Assembly: GCA_028278755.1 (NCBI GenBank)
Contig: JAPYOI010000097.1
Coordinates: 1 to 17,944, forward strand
DNA length: 17,944 bases
Source of the DNA: Poriferisodalis multihospitum
Lineage (GTDB): Bacteria; Actinomycetota; Acidimicrobiia; Acidimicrobiales; Poriferisodalaceae
Reading direction: 5' to 3'
The stretch's first letter is position 1; each line of letters opens with the position of its first letter. Shown here one piece after another: positions 1 through 7,097 of the stretch. The notes under the pieces were generated by a model. The model had not been told where the DNA came from. It was given only the letters and a program-made list of their open reading frames with translations, and searched no databases. A program made the position numbers and the translations under genes.

Positions 1-58
1 GCAGCGTGCCGATCCGGCGCGCGCGGCTGAACCCGTCGGCGTGGGCCACTGAGGTCAT
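1..58 (-). CDS. Partial CDS, possible NADH:flavin oxidoreductase N-terminus
   Basis: An ATG on the minus strand (start at base 58) opens a frame that runs off the left edge and reads MTSVAHADGFSRARRIGTL. The stretch FSRARRIGTL resembles the N-terminus of Old Yellow Enzyme-type oxidoreductases, where a phrase like 'F.PaRiG.l.lrNRi' precedes the first beta strand, but 19 residues are too few for a firm call. It lies 66 nt downstream of the EthD-like gene on the same strand and could be co-transcribed with it. Confidence 0.35.
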   Translation of the reverse strand, partial: MTSVAHADGFSRARRIGTL

Positions 59-124
59 GAACAGCCCGGTTTCTGTCTCATGGCGCGACGAAGGCAATTC
101 CCGGCGCGCACAGTTGTGGGCGGA

Positions 125-736
125 TCAGTCGTGCGGCCAGGTGACTGCTGGCAGCGGGGGACGCTGGCGGTAGATCGTCTCTGTCGTGATGACCCGTCGA
201 GGCGAGCGTTCGGTGTCGGCGAACTTCGCCACATCGGCACGGATGACCTCGCGATCGTGGTCGTCTCCGAAGAAGCGTTCACGCATGTCGTCGAGAGAGG
301 CGAACGCGACCAGGGCGAAGCCGTCATAGGACGGGCCGTTGAGGGTGGCCACAACGCTGAGCTGGGTGTAGTCCCACATGCCGGGGTGATGGCGCAGCGC
401 CAGCGGAACGTGGGTGTCGCGCCAGTGGCTGTCGCCCTGCGCGTGGGTCAGCCGGGGGTGGTGGACCATGGGGAAGATGGCGGTGAGTCCCGGCGAGGCA
501 GTGCCCGGGTCGGACCCCAGCGGGCGCTCGCGGATGACGCGTGAGAACGCCAGGTAGGTGCCGACCGCCGCCGCTGGCGTCAGCAGGTCCGGATCATCGG
601 TCATTGCCCGCACCAGCGTGCGGAAGGGGAACTCACGACGGTCGTCCGGGTCGGCGGTGTAGCACACGCCGCCGACGCTGGCCGCTGCGGTTGCTGCGGC
701 ATCCGGATCGTTTCCCGTGACGACGAGCTCGTGCAT
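125..736 (-). CDS. EthD-domain (dimeric alpha/beta barrel) protein
   Basis: This 203-aa cytoplasmic protein has an EthD-like ferredoxin fold in its second half (about residues 85-190). The signature HWRDTHVPLA (104-113) is followed by the YDG-F--VAF strand (138-145) and a FAD...VITTE tail (172-186). EthD-type proteins accompany oxidative degradation of ethers and other organics, usually as accessory or small-molecule-binding proteins, and the substrate cannot be told here. The N-terminal half looks like a diverged second copy of the same fold, which is inference. The ATG at 736 was chosen because a TAGCGT -10-like box ends 6 nt upstream, inside a palindrome, which suggests a leaderless and possibly repressed promoter. 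A possible flavin oxidoreductase gene follows downstream. Confidence 0.75.
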   Translation of the reverse strand: MHELVVTGNDPDAAATAAASVGGVCYTADPDDRREFPFRTLVRAMTDDPDLLTPAAAVGTYLAFSRVIRERPLGSDPGTASPGLTAIFPMVHHPRLTHAQGDSHWRDTHVPLALRHHPGMWDYTQLSVVATLNGPSYDGFALVAFASLDDMRERFFGDDHDREVIRADVAKFADTERSPRRVITTETIYRQRPPLPAVTWPHD

Positions 737-737
737 G

Positions 738-755
738 CCAGCACGCTAGTGCTGG
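738..755 (-). promoter_or_regulatory. Palindrome overlapping a leaderless promoter
   Basis: The 7-bp arms CCAGCAC and GTGCTGG are perfect and separated by GCTA. On the minus strand a TAGCGT -10-like box (748 down to 743) sits across the spacer, 6 nt before the ATG at 736. A protein binding this dyad would cover the promoter of the EthD-like gene. No matching -35 was seen, and no regulator gene is adjacent. Confidence 0.35.
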
Positions 756-822
756 GCATCAAGCGCAGTGCGACCCTGATGACGCGCGGACGGTGGGCCG
801 GCTCGCCCGGCAGGATGGGGGC

Positions 823-1167
823 GTGCTTGAGATGGACGAGGCCCGTTTTGCCGACTTGGTGGAGCAGGCGCTCGAAGACATTCCGGATGCGCTGCGCTCG
901 CTGATGGACAACGTCGCCATCTTCGTGGAGGACCGAGGGGAAGATCCGGACCTGCTCGGCGTCTATGAGGGCATCCCGCTGACCGAGCGCCACGACTACG
1001 GCGGCTTGGCGATGCCCGACAGCATCGTTATCTACCGGCTGCCGATCCTGGAAATGTGCGAGACGGCCGACGATGTCGTCGAAGAAGTGCTGGTGACGGT
1101 TGTGCACGAGATTGCGCACCACTTCGGCATCGACGACGACCGGCTGCACGAACTCGGCTGGGACTGA
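823..1167 (+). CDS. Zincin-fold metallopeptidase-like protein
   Basis: This short acidic protein (114 aa from the chosen start) belongs to the minimal zincin family common in actinobacteria (Pfam Zincin_1). It contains HEIAHHFG (HExxH at residues 95-99), in which two His bind zinc and Glu is catalytic, followed by the family's DDDRLHELG tail. The N-terminal MDEARFADLVEQAL helix is also typical. The GTG at 823 was chosen because AGGATGGGG lies just upstream and the family usually begins a few residues before MDEARF. A GTG at 793 and the ATG at 832 are alternatives. The substrate is unknown for this family. The gene is divergent from the EthD-like gene and convergent with the acyl-CoA dehydrogenase, with only 15 nt between stops. 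Confidence 0.85.
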   Translation: MLEMDEARFADLVEQALEDIPDALRSLMDNVAIFVEDRGEDPDLLGVYEGIPLTERHDYGGLAMPDSIVIYRLPILEMCETADDVVEEVLVTVVHEIAHHFGIDDDRLHELGWD

Positions 1168-1182
1168 TCGAATCCTCAGGAG

Positions 1183-2307
1183 TCACAAGCGGCCGAGGCC
1201 GAGATCGAGGCGGCCGCGGGCAACGTTCGCGGCCAGCACCTCGGTGGGTCCCTCTGCCAAGCGCAGGGCGCGCACGCGCCGCAAGATGTCGGCCAGCGGG
1301 TGGCCGTCCACCAGCGCCGTTCCGCCGACGAGCTGCACGGCGTCGTCGCAGATCCGGCTGAGCGTCTCGGTGGCCAGCGACTTGGCTGCCATCACCTCGT
1401 TGACGGCGTTGTCGCCGGCATCGAGCAGGCGTGCGGTGCGGTAGAGCGCGCTGCGAGCCGCGTAGGCGGCGATCCGCATGTCTCCCAGCGTCGCCCGCTC
1501 CAGATCGGTGCCGACCCGCGCCGGTTCGTCTGTCGAGCCGCGCCGTCCCGCCCGTTCCACCAGCGTCTGCTCCACGAGGTCGATCGCGAATCGGCACTGG
1601 CCGATGCAATCGGCCGCAATCGCCATGCGCGTGGCGTTGATCTGGCTCATCGCTCGTCGCAGGCCACCCCCAGCCTCGCCGATGACATGTGTGTCGGGCA
1701 CGCGCACGTCAGCGAACGTGAACGCAGCATGGTGGCTGCCGTCGAGGGTGCCGAATCGCTGCTTGAGCGTCACGCCCGCCCGGTCGGTCTCGATGAGCAC
1801 CATCGCAGGGCCGACCCCTTCCACCTCCACCAGCGCGTTGATGAAGTCGGCGTCAGCGCCCCCCGTCACGTATGACTTCGCTCCGTTGACCACCAATTCG
1901 TCGCCGTCACGCCGTGCCCAAGTGTGGCGCGGGGCGTTGGCAGGCTCGGTGAACCCGAAACCGCTGCGCAGCTCCCCGGCGAGATACGGCAGCAAGAACT
2001 GGCTGCGCAACGGCTCGCCGATATCGGCGAGCACGCCCGGCGAGGGCCCGAAAACACCCGGCAGGTGAGTCACATTGCGGCTGCCGAGCGTGTCACGCAC
2101 GACGACCAGCGCCAGCGCGCCGGCCTCAGTGCCGCCGACCGGCACCGGTTGGGTCATGCCGAACACCCCAGCCGACTTGGATGCCTCCCGCACTGCCATT
2201 CCGACGTCGCTCGCGTCGACCCGGACCGACAGCGCCACCAGTTCGTCAGCCAGACGCTCGGCGGTGCGCAGCACCTCGGCGTGCTCGGTGTCCAAGAATT
2301 CAGGCAT
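1183..2307 (-). CDS. Acyl-CoA dehydrogenase family protein
   Basis: This 374-aa FAD enzyme would oxidise an acyl-CoA to the 2-enoyl-CoA. The middle domain shows GFGFTEP and the beta-barrel phrase YVTGGADADF. The C-terminal helical domain ends with RLAEGPTEVLAANVAR, in which Glu352 sits where the catalytic base of medium-chain type enzymes lies. Length is normal for the family. The substrate cannot be read from sequence. The gene is the most downstream member of a minus-strand run: the dienelactone hydrolase stop is 21 nt upstream of its ATG, so co-transcription is likely. The neighbourhood of hydrolases suggests catabolism of a fatty, cyclic or terpenoid compound, which is inference. Confidence 0.9.
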   Translation of the reverse strand: MPEFLDTEHAEVLRTAERLADELVALSVRVDASDVGMAVREASKSAGVFGMTQPVPVGGTEAGALALVVVRDTLGSRNVTHLPGVFGPSPGVLADIGEPLRSQFLLPYLAGELRSGFGFTEPANAPRHTWARRDGDELVVNGAKSYVTGGADADFINALVEVEGVGPAMVLIETDRAGVTLKQRFGTLDGSHHAAFTFADVRVPDTHVIGEAGGGLRRAMSQINATRMAIAADCIGQCRFAIDLVEQTLVERAGRRGSTDEPARVGTDLERATLGDMRIAAYAARSALYRTARLLDAGDNAVNEVMAAKSLATETLSRICDDAVQLVGGTALVDGHPLADILRRVRALRLAEGPTEVLAANVARGRLDLGLGRL

Positions 2308-2328
2308 CTCGGGCGCGTGCCTCCGAGT

Positions 2329-3105
2329 TCAGCTCAGGTTGCGGTCGAAGAGATCGGCAAGCCGCTCGTAGTGCAGTTCGGCACCCTCGGGCGAGAAGCA
2401 GTAGCGCTCGGGGAAGACGAAGCCGTGCTCGGTGCCGGGATAGGTCTCGACGGTGTGCTGCACGTCGATGGTGGGCAAGTGGGCCTTCAGTGCTGCCGTT
2501 TCCTCTTCACTGACGTAGACGTCGTTCTCGGCGACGCCGAAGTAGAGCTCACCGGACACGTCTCCAAGCTTGAGATGCGGCGAGTCGCCTTCGTCGGTCA
2601 CGATGCCCGCGCCGTACAGCGATGCGGCTGCGGCGAACCGATCCGGGTATGCGCCGGCTGCGGCCATCACGAGCCGCCCGCCCATGCAGTAGCCGACGCC
2701 GCCGATCCGGCCGGCGTCGATGCCGTCTTGACGCTCGAGCCAGCCCAAGATGACGCCGGTGTCAGCGATGATGCGCGGGTTGGTGATGTTCCCGGCGAGT
2801 TCCATCATGAATTCACGCACGGGCAGGTAGTCGTCGTCGCCGAGCCGGTTGGCGTCGATGTCGACATGTCGCGCCAGTCGGTAGAACGAGTTCGGCAACA
2901 CGACCACGTAGCCCATTGCCGCGATGCGCTCGGCAATGCCCACCAGCTCAGGTCGGATTCCCGACGCCGGCATGTACACGATCACAGCCCGCAGTGTCCC
3001 GTCCCGCTCGGGCGTGATCACATGGCAGTTCATGGTGCCGTCTGCCGTGGTCAAGTCAATCTCGGCAACCGTGGCGGCGTAGTTCTGATTCGGCATCTCA
3101 CTCAT
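2329..3105 (-). CDS. Dienelactone hydrolase family protein
   Basis: This 258-aa cytoplasmic alpha/beta hydrolase has the dienelactone hydrolase triad: Cys140 in GYCMGG, Asp195 in AENDVYV, and His227 in TEHGFVF. True dienelactone hydrolases open lactone rings in the modified ortho-cleavage pathway, but many paralogues act on other esters or lactones, so the substrate is open. Full length for the family. The gene lies 69 nt downstream of another alpha/beta hydrolase and 21 nt upstream of the acyl-CoA dehydrogenase, all minus strand, consistent with one operon. Confidence 0.9.
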   Translation of the reverse strand: MSEMPNQNYAATVAEIDLTTADGTMNCHVITPERDGTLRAVIVYMPASGIRPELVGIAERIAAMGYVVVLPNSFYRLARHVDIDANRLGDDDYLPVREFMMELAGNITNPRIIADTGVILGWLERQDGIDAGRIGGVGYCMGGRLVMAAAGAYPDRFAAAASLYGAGIVTDEGDSPHLKLGDVSGELYFGVAENDVYVSEEETAALKAHLPTIDVQHTVETYPGTEHGFVFPERYCFSPEGAELHYERLADLFDRNLS

Positions 3106-3174
3106 CCTCGGGACTCGAGCTGCGTGACGGCGCGCTGCCGCCCGAGACGGTAGTTGCGGAAGGCGCGCCGCGGC

Positions 3175-4299
3175 CTAAACCGTGTGGCTGCGGACCCAGT
3201 CGACGATGAGGTCGGCGGCTTCGGCTCGCGCACCGGCGGGTTCCGTCAGGTAGTGGTCGCCCGAGATGGAGTGCACCGGCACGTCCGGCGCACCGGGCCG
3301 GCCGCGCAGTGCGTTGACGATCTTGTCGGTGTCGGACGAGAAGATGCCGGTATCGGCATCGGCGTCGATGACGATTGCCGGCAAATGGATGTGCTGCGCT
3401 TGGTCGGTGCTGCACTGCGAGTCGGCGAGGCTCCACATCGACAGCCAGGTCCGCAGGGAGCTCACCGTCCCGACGCCGAAGATCCCGTAGTTGGCCCGGC
3501 GCGGATCGCCGAGGTAGCAGCCGGGCACGACGCGCCGGCTGGGGTCGATCGAGCCGTCCAGCATGCGCAGGTCTGCCCACAGTCGCGGCACCACGAACAG
3601 GCGCTCGCGGTGCCCTGCTGCCGCGAGCCGGTCCAGCTCGCTCTTGCACCAGGCGGTGATGCGTTCATTGCGGGCCCGCTGGGCACGCCGGTACACCGTG
3701 ATGAATTCAGCGTCGAACGGCGGCTGCCGCTCCGCGCCGAACGGGTCGAGGGTGGGGTCGACGCTGAGCGGATCGTTCTCGTCGGTGACCGACGGGTCCA
3801 TCCAGTTGGTCAGCACCTCAGCGCGGCCGGTGTGCGCCACGATCGAGACGTACAGGTCGCCTCCCGCTAGATCCTCGATCGCCGGGTGCAACCCTCGCCG
3901 GCTGTACTCCGGAACCAGATTGGGCGCCGTAGCCTGTGCCTGGTAGGTGGCCATGAGCGAGCCGCCGCCGCTGTTGCCCAGCAGCACCACGCATTCGACG
4001 CCTCGGCTCCGCAGCCAGCGGACGCCTACGTCGATGTCGGCCAGCGCCAGATCGGCCAGGAAGTAGGGCTCGGCCCCCCTGAAGCGGGTGTTCCAGCCGA
4101 GAAAGCCCAGGCCCCGCTCGGCGATGTAGCTGGCCAGGTAGTGCTCGCTGAAATCGATGTTGTAGTGGGTCGCTATGAGCGCGGTACGGGGCTCGTGCCC
4201 ATCGGGCAGGTGGTACACGCCTTGGCAGGGATGCCCGCCCACGCCCGATCGGGGGGCGCTGGCACTCGGCAGCGCGACGAACTCGCGGGTGATACCCAT
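3175..4299 (-). CDS. Alpha/beta hydrolase
   Basis: This 374-aa protein has an alpha/beta hydrolase core. The nucleophile elbow is GNSGGG (Ser110), an acidic turn DADADTGIF follows near residues 312-319, and the catalytic His is probably His349 in SGDHYLTEP. The long insert between strands (about 125-300) is a lid domain. No signal peptide is visible, so it is cytoplasmic. Esterase, lactonase or peptidase activity are all possible. Its start lies 20 nt after the stop of the VOC remnant, and the dienelactone hydrolase follows, which suggests a shared transcript and a role in the same degradative route. Confidence 0.8.
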   Translation of the reverse strand: MGITREFVALPSASAPRSGVGGHPCQGVYHLPDGHEPRTALIATHYNIDFSEHYLASYIAERGLGFLGWNTRFRGAEPYFLADLALADIDVGVRWLRSRGVECVVLLGNSGGGSLMATYQAQATAPNLVPEYSRRGLHPAIEDLAGGDLYVSIVAHTGRAEVLTNWMDPSVTDENDPLSVDPTLDPFGAERQPPFDAEFITVYRRAQRARNERITAWCKSELDRLAAAGHRERLFVVPRLWADLRMLDGSIDPSRRVVPGCYLGDPRRANYGIFGVGTVSSLRTWLSMWSLADSQCSTDQAQHIHLPAIVIDADADTGIFSSDTDKIVNALRGRPGAPDVPVHSISGDHYLTEPAGARAEAADLIVDWVRSHTV

Positions 4300-4318
4300 C
4301 TGTCAGCCGGCCCGGAGC

Positions 4319-4576
4319 TCAGGCCGATGCGTCGGCGGGGATGGGGGAGCGCATCACTTCCAGCGCCTCGGCGGGATCGGGCTCGATGCCGGTGGTGTCC
4401 CGGCAGAGCTCCACCATGATCCCATTCGGGTCGACGAAGTAGAGCGAGTGGCACCAGCCATGGTCCACTTCCATCAGCGGCTCGATGTCGGCGGCAGCCA
4501 TGCGCTCGCGGGCAGCCTCTTGCTGCTCTGGCGTCGCCCCATGGCTCCCCCTGCTGCAGAATTCACCGCAAGGCTC
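4319..4576 (-). pseudogene. C-terminal remnant of a VOC/glyoxalase-fold protein
   Basis: On the minus strand the frame encodes the last half of a vicinal-oxygen-chelate protein. It shows HGWCHSLYFVDPNGIMVEL, which carries the final beta strands and the metal-ligand Glu, followed by a short tail. Homology-like sequence continues upstream of the first ATG (base 4501), through residues such as SHGATPEQQEAARERM, until an in-frame TGA at 4577-4579. No N-terminal half is found before the thpR gene at 4622, so the 5' part is missing. A 60-aa product from the ATG at 4501 is possible but would lack half the fold. An intact version would probably have been the first gene of the catabolic operon. Confidence 0.65.
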
Positions 4577-4621
4577 TCACATTCCAGCAGGCCGATTCGC
4601 CCGTGCGCCGGGCGAGGTGCG

Positions 4622-5104
4622 CTAGTTGAGCCCGAAGCTCGCCACATTCAGGTACTCGCCCCATGGAGCTGCTTCGACCAAGCTGATCTCGGTGACCTCG
4701 AACGTCTCACTGAGGCATGGCCAGTCGACTGATGGCCGCCTCTTGCGGAAGCGGGCGATGGTGAGGTGCCCCACGAAGGGGTGATCCGGCGGCGGGTCGC
4801 CGATGTAGCGCGTGCAGTCGATGACCGACGCGGCGAGCTCGTCGGCGCCCGCGGCGGGAAGCATGAGCACGCCCCGACCCAGTTGCTCCGGCGCCGGTCC
4901 GAGCGTTACCGATGTCTCGCCGAATGACTGTGCGCCGAGGGTGCTGAGCGCTTCGCCGGTGTCGCATTCGCCGAGGAACCGGAGCGTGATGTGCAAGCGG
5001 TGTGGCTTGGTCCAGCTGACACCTGGCTCGGATGGTCTCGGCAGATCAGCCAGTTCGTCGACGACGGAGGCGGGCGGCCAGACGGCGACGAACAGGCGCG
5101 GCAC
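4622..5104 (-). CDS. thpR: RNA 2',3'-cyclic phosphodiesterase (2'-5' RNA ligase family)
   Basis: This 160-aa protein carries both signature tetrapeptides of the 2H phosphoesterase superfamily: HITLRFLG (His38) and HLTIARF (His113). ThpR/LigT enzymes hydrolyse 2',3'-cyclic phosphate RNA ends and can join 2'-5' tRNA half-molecules in vitro. The protein is slightly shorter than the usual 175-190 aa but keeps both active-site motifs and the C-terminal strand. The GTG at 5104 is preceded by TAGGTT and 6 nt, so the message is probably leaderless. It is divergent from the selenoprotein candidate. Confidence 0.9.
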   Translation of the reverse strand: MPRLFVAVWPPASVVDELADLPRPSEPGVSWTKPHRLHITLRFLGECDTGEALSTLGAQSFGETSVTLGPAPEQLGRGVLMLPAAGADELAASVIDCTRYIGDPPPDHPFVGHLTIARFRKRRPSVDWPCLSETFEVTEISLVEAAPWGEYLNVASFGLN

Positions 5105-5110
5105 GGCTCG

Positions 5111-5116
5111 AACCTA
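5111..5116 (-). promoter_or_regulatory. Leaderless -10 box of thpR
   Basis: TAGGTT on the minus strand ends 6 nt before the GTG at 5104. The spacing puts the transcription start at or next to the start codon, as in actinobacterial leaderless messages. Confidence 0.4.
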
Positions 5117-5191
5117 GTGGCGTGTTCCTGCCATTCCTGAGGCACTCGCCGCCGGGTTCGATGCCGCTCCGGAGCCGGCGCGGAGGCGGGT

Positions 5192-5197
5192 TACGCT
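5192..5197 (+). promoter_or_regulatory. Leaderless -10 box of the selenoprotein candidate
   Basis: TACGCT ends 7 nt before the GTG at 5205, with no good Shine-Dalgarno in between. Transcription would begin at or next to the GTG. No convincing -35 was seen. Confidence 0.45.
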
Positions 5198-5204
5198 CGC
5201 AGGG

Positions 5205-6266
5205 GTGAAGCGGCTTGCGCGGCGAGTGACTTCTGTTGCCGTCTGCTGTTTCGTGGGCGCGGGTCTCTTGTCCGGCTGCAGCAGCGACAGCGACGAGACA
5301 CCTGAGACCGTGGCTGCGAGCACGGTCGCACCTGCGGTGGGGACGACCGAGTCATCTGCGGGCCCGACAGCGGAGCCTGTGTCTGCTGAGCCAGCAGATT
5401 CTGGAGGCACCGCAGAAGATGCCGGCACCGCCGACGGGGCCGGCACTGATACCGCTGATCAGGCCGCTGCCTCGCAGCCCGACGACGCTGGCGACGACCA
5501 AGCCCAGGCCGACGGCGACGAGAGTGACGCTGCGGACCAAGCGGAACCGGCTGGCAGCGATGCCGGCGAGACTGCGGAACAGCCCGCTGACGACGGAGCT
5601 GTCGCTGCAGGCGACGAGCAGGCCACTCAGGATGCTGCCGACGGAACATCAGACGGTCAGGGCGACGGCGGGACCACCGGGGGTGACGACGGCGCGGCCT
5701 CCGGCGCGGAGTCTGGCGCGGAGAAAGATCTCGGGGGTACCGACGCGGCAGGGGCGGACGATGCAGGGAGCACCGAGAGCACCGGCGATCCCGACGGGGT
5801 AGAGCGAGACCCAGGGGGCGAAGGTGCCGACGAGGTTGTCACCGATCCCGAGCCCACCGAGGATCGACCCAAGGTGCTGGCCCTGGCCGTCGCACAACTC
5901 GACGGCACGACGCTGGACATCGGTGCATTTGCTGGTCGCGACGTTCTGGTCTGGTTCTGGGCGCCCTGGTGACCGAACTGCCAGCGAGAGGCGCCTGCGG
6001 TCGCAGCGCTGAAGACGCAACACGGAGGCAACTTGGCCCTCGTCAGCGTCGGGGGACATGACACCTCATCGGCCATCGCACGCTTCGTGAGCTCCTACGG
6101 ACTCGGCCACATGCCGAACTTGCCCGATACCGAGGATCAGCTCGCCAGAGCGCTCGGCGTCAGCTATCACCCTCGCTGGCTGCTGATCCGCGCCGACGGC
6201 ACTGAGCAGGCAGGCGGCGGAGCGATCCCCGATGCAGTCGTGACCGACGCGCTCACCCCCGGATGA
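5205..6266 (+). CDS. Candidate selenoprotein: lipoprotein with DsbE/TlpA-like UxxC thioredoxin domain
   Basis: Read through one internal TGA (5970-5972), this is a 353-aa exported protein. A basic N-terminus and hydrophobic stretch end in lipobox LSGC (Cys25), so it is probably anchored outside the membrane. Residues about 26-215 form an Asp/Glu/Ala/Gly/Thr-rich acidic linker with almost no Lys or Arg. The thioredoxin-like domain (about 216-353) resembles mycobacterial DsbE/MPT53. The strand VLVWFWAPW runs into the TGA (codon 256), then PNCQREAP. The TGA thus occupies the first Cys of CxxC, with Cys259 kept. Downstream the frame stays open for 98 codons, including a YHPRWLL segment at the cis-Pro position and a final ADG turn. 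A SECIS-like hairpin follows the TGA. The expected role is thiol-disulfide exchange in exported proteins. The alternative is a nonsense mutation, which would leave a 255-aa protein lacking the active site. Confidence 0.7.
5970..6010 (+). promoter_or_regulatory. Putative bacterial SECIS element
   Basis: After the TGA (5970-5972, followed by C), a hairpin spans 5990-6010. The lower stem is G5990-G5993 with C6007-U6010 (one G-U pair), C5994 is bulged, the upper stem CUGC pairs with GCAG, and the apical loop is GGUC (5999-6002). Twenty-six nt separate UGA and loop, inside the 16-37 range of the bacterial SECIS consensus, and G occupies the first loop positions. The E. coli fdhF element also has a GGUC loop and a single bulged base below the upper stem, closer to its UGA. 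An alternative outer stem (CAGCG 5982-5986 with CGCUG 6007-6011) competes. Folding was done by eye. Confidence 0.55.
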
Positions 6267-6277
6267 TCGGGGAACGG

Positions 6278-6909
6278 CTAGCCGCCGCGGGCGTCGGCGA
6301 GAAGATCGCGCAGCAGCTCGGGCGGGTCGTCGGCCACCACGAGTGCTTCGCCGATCAGGGCGGCGTCGTAGCCGGCTTCGGTGATCGCTCGCATGGACGT
6401 GCCGCCGGGCACGCCGATGCCTGAAGCCGCAATCAGCAGTATCCGATCATCGATGTTCTCGAAACAGCGGCTGACCCGCACTGCCTTGTCGTAGTCGACA
6501 GTGAATTTGGTCGACTCGGGGTTGCGGCGAGGATGACGAGCATTGCGTCGGCACCCATGGCGTGGCTGTCGCGCACGTCATCGAGCGTGCGCAGGAAGTC
6601 CTTGCGCAGCACCGGCAGACCCGTCACCGTCTTGGCGGCCTGCAAGTCCTCGGGGGAACCGCCGAATCGCTCGCTCTCGGTCAGCACCGACAGGCACGCA
6701 GCCCCGCCCGCCTTGTACTCCGATGCCAGATCGGCTGCGTCGGCGTCGGCGTTCAGTGCCCCGCGAGACGGCGAGCGTCGCTTGATCTCGGCTATGACCG
6801 ACAGTCCAGCTTCCCGCAGCGCCGCCGCAAACCGATGCCCAACGGCGACCGAGCTCGGCTCGGCCCTGTCAACATCGGCCTTGTCAACGTCGGCTTCGTC
6901 AGCAGCCAT
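6278..6909 (-). pseudogene. trpC: Indole-3-glycerol phosphate synthase pseudogene
   Basis: TrpC converts CdRP to indole-3-glycerol phosphate in tryptophan synthesis. The upstream frame (from an ATG at 6909) reads VIAEIKRRSPSRG and VLRKDF, carrying the catalytic Glu and two Lys, and continues to MLVILAA. There, around 6522-6530, similarity jumps to another minus-strand frame: NPESTKFTVDYDKAVRVS, then ILLIAASGI, and the C-terminal GYDAALIGEALV helix. Roughly 45-50 residues that normally carry the EVH Glu and NNR Asn are missing, the frame is shifted, and the usual AESGI has become AASGI. The N-terminus is also short and carries an acidic repeat-like ADVDKADVDRA stretch. Three catalytic residues are therefore lost, and the gene is unlikely to work. 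An assembly deletion could explain the frameshift but not the E-to-A change. Confidence 0.8.
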
Positions 6910-7060
6910 GGCATCGATCTCACTCCCCGGCACGAATGGCCGGCCGGGTCGGCCAGTGACTCTACGGCTCTCGTGCGGCGATCGAGCCCAATCCGCGCTG
7001 GGATTGGTGCTCGGGCACGGCGGCGCCGAACAACCTGAGACCGGTGCGACATAAATGGCT

Positions 7061-7089
7061 TTGAGGAGCAATAGATATTGAAATAGCTT
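7061..7089 (+). promoter_or_regulatory. Promoter of the 84-aa gene
   Basis: TTGAGG (7061-7066) and TAGCTT (7084-7089) are separated by 17 nt within an unusually AT-rich patch. The ATG at 7098 lies 8 nt after the -10, so the message would be leaderless or nearly so. Confidence 0.5.
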
Positions 7090-7097
7090 GAAACATC

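Noticed and set aside
1924..3153. A 409-aa plus-strand ORF
   Set aside because: It is antisense to the acyl-CoA dehydrogenase and dienelactone hydrolase, both with clear motifs. Its composition is that of a high-GC shadow.
4577..4579. In-frame TGA in the VOC remnant as a second selenocysteine codon
   Set aside because: No redox Cys aligns there, and sequence upstream of the TGA does not look like a VOC N-terminus.
5205..5972. A complete 255-aa secreted protein ending at the TGA at 5970
   Set aside because: It would stop one codon before the active-site remainder of the thioredoxin fold, while the same frame continues with a good redoxin C-terminus. It remains the fallback if Sec machinery is absent.
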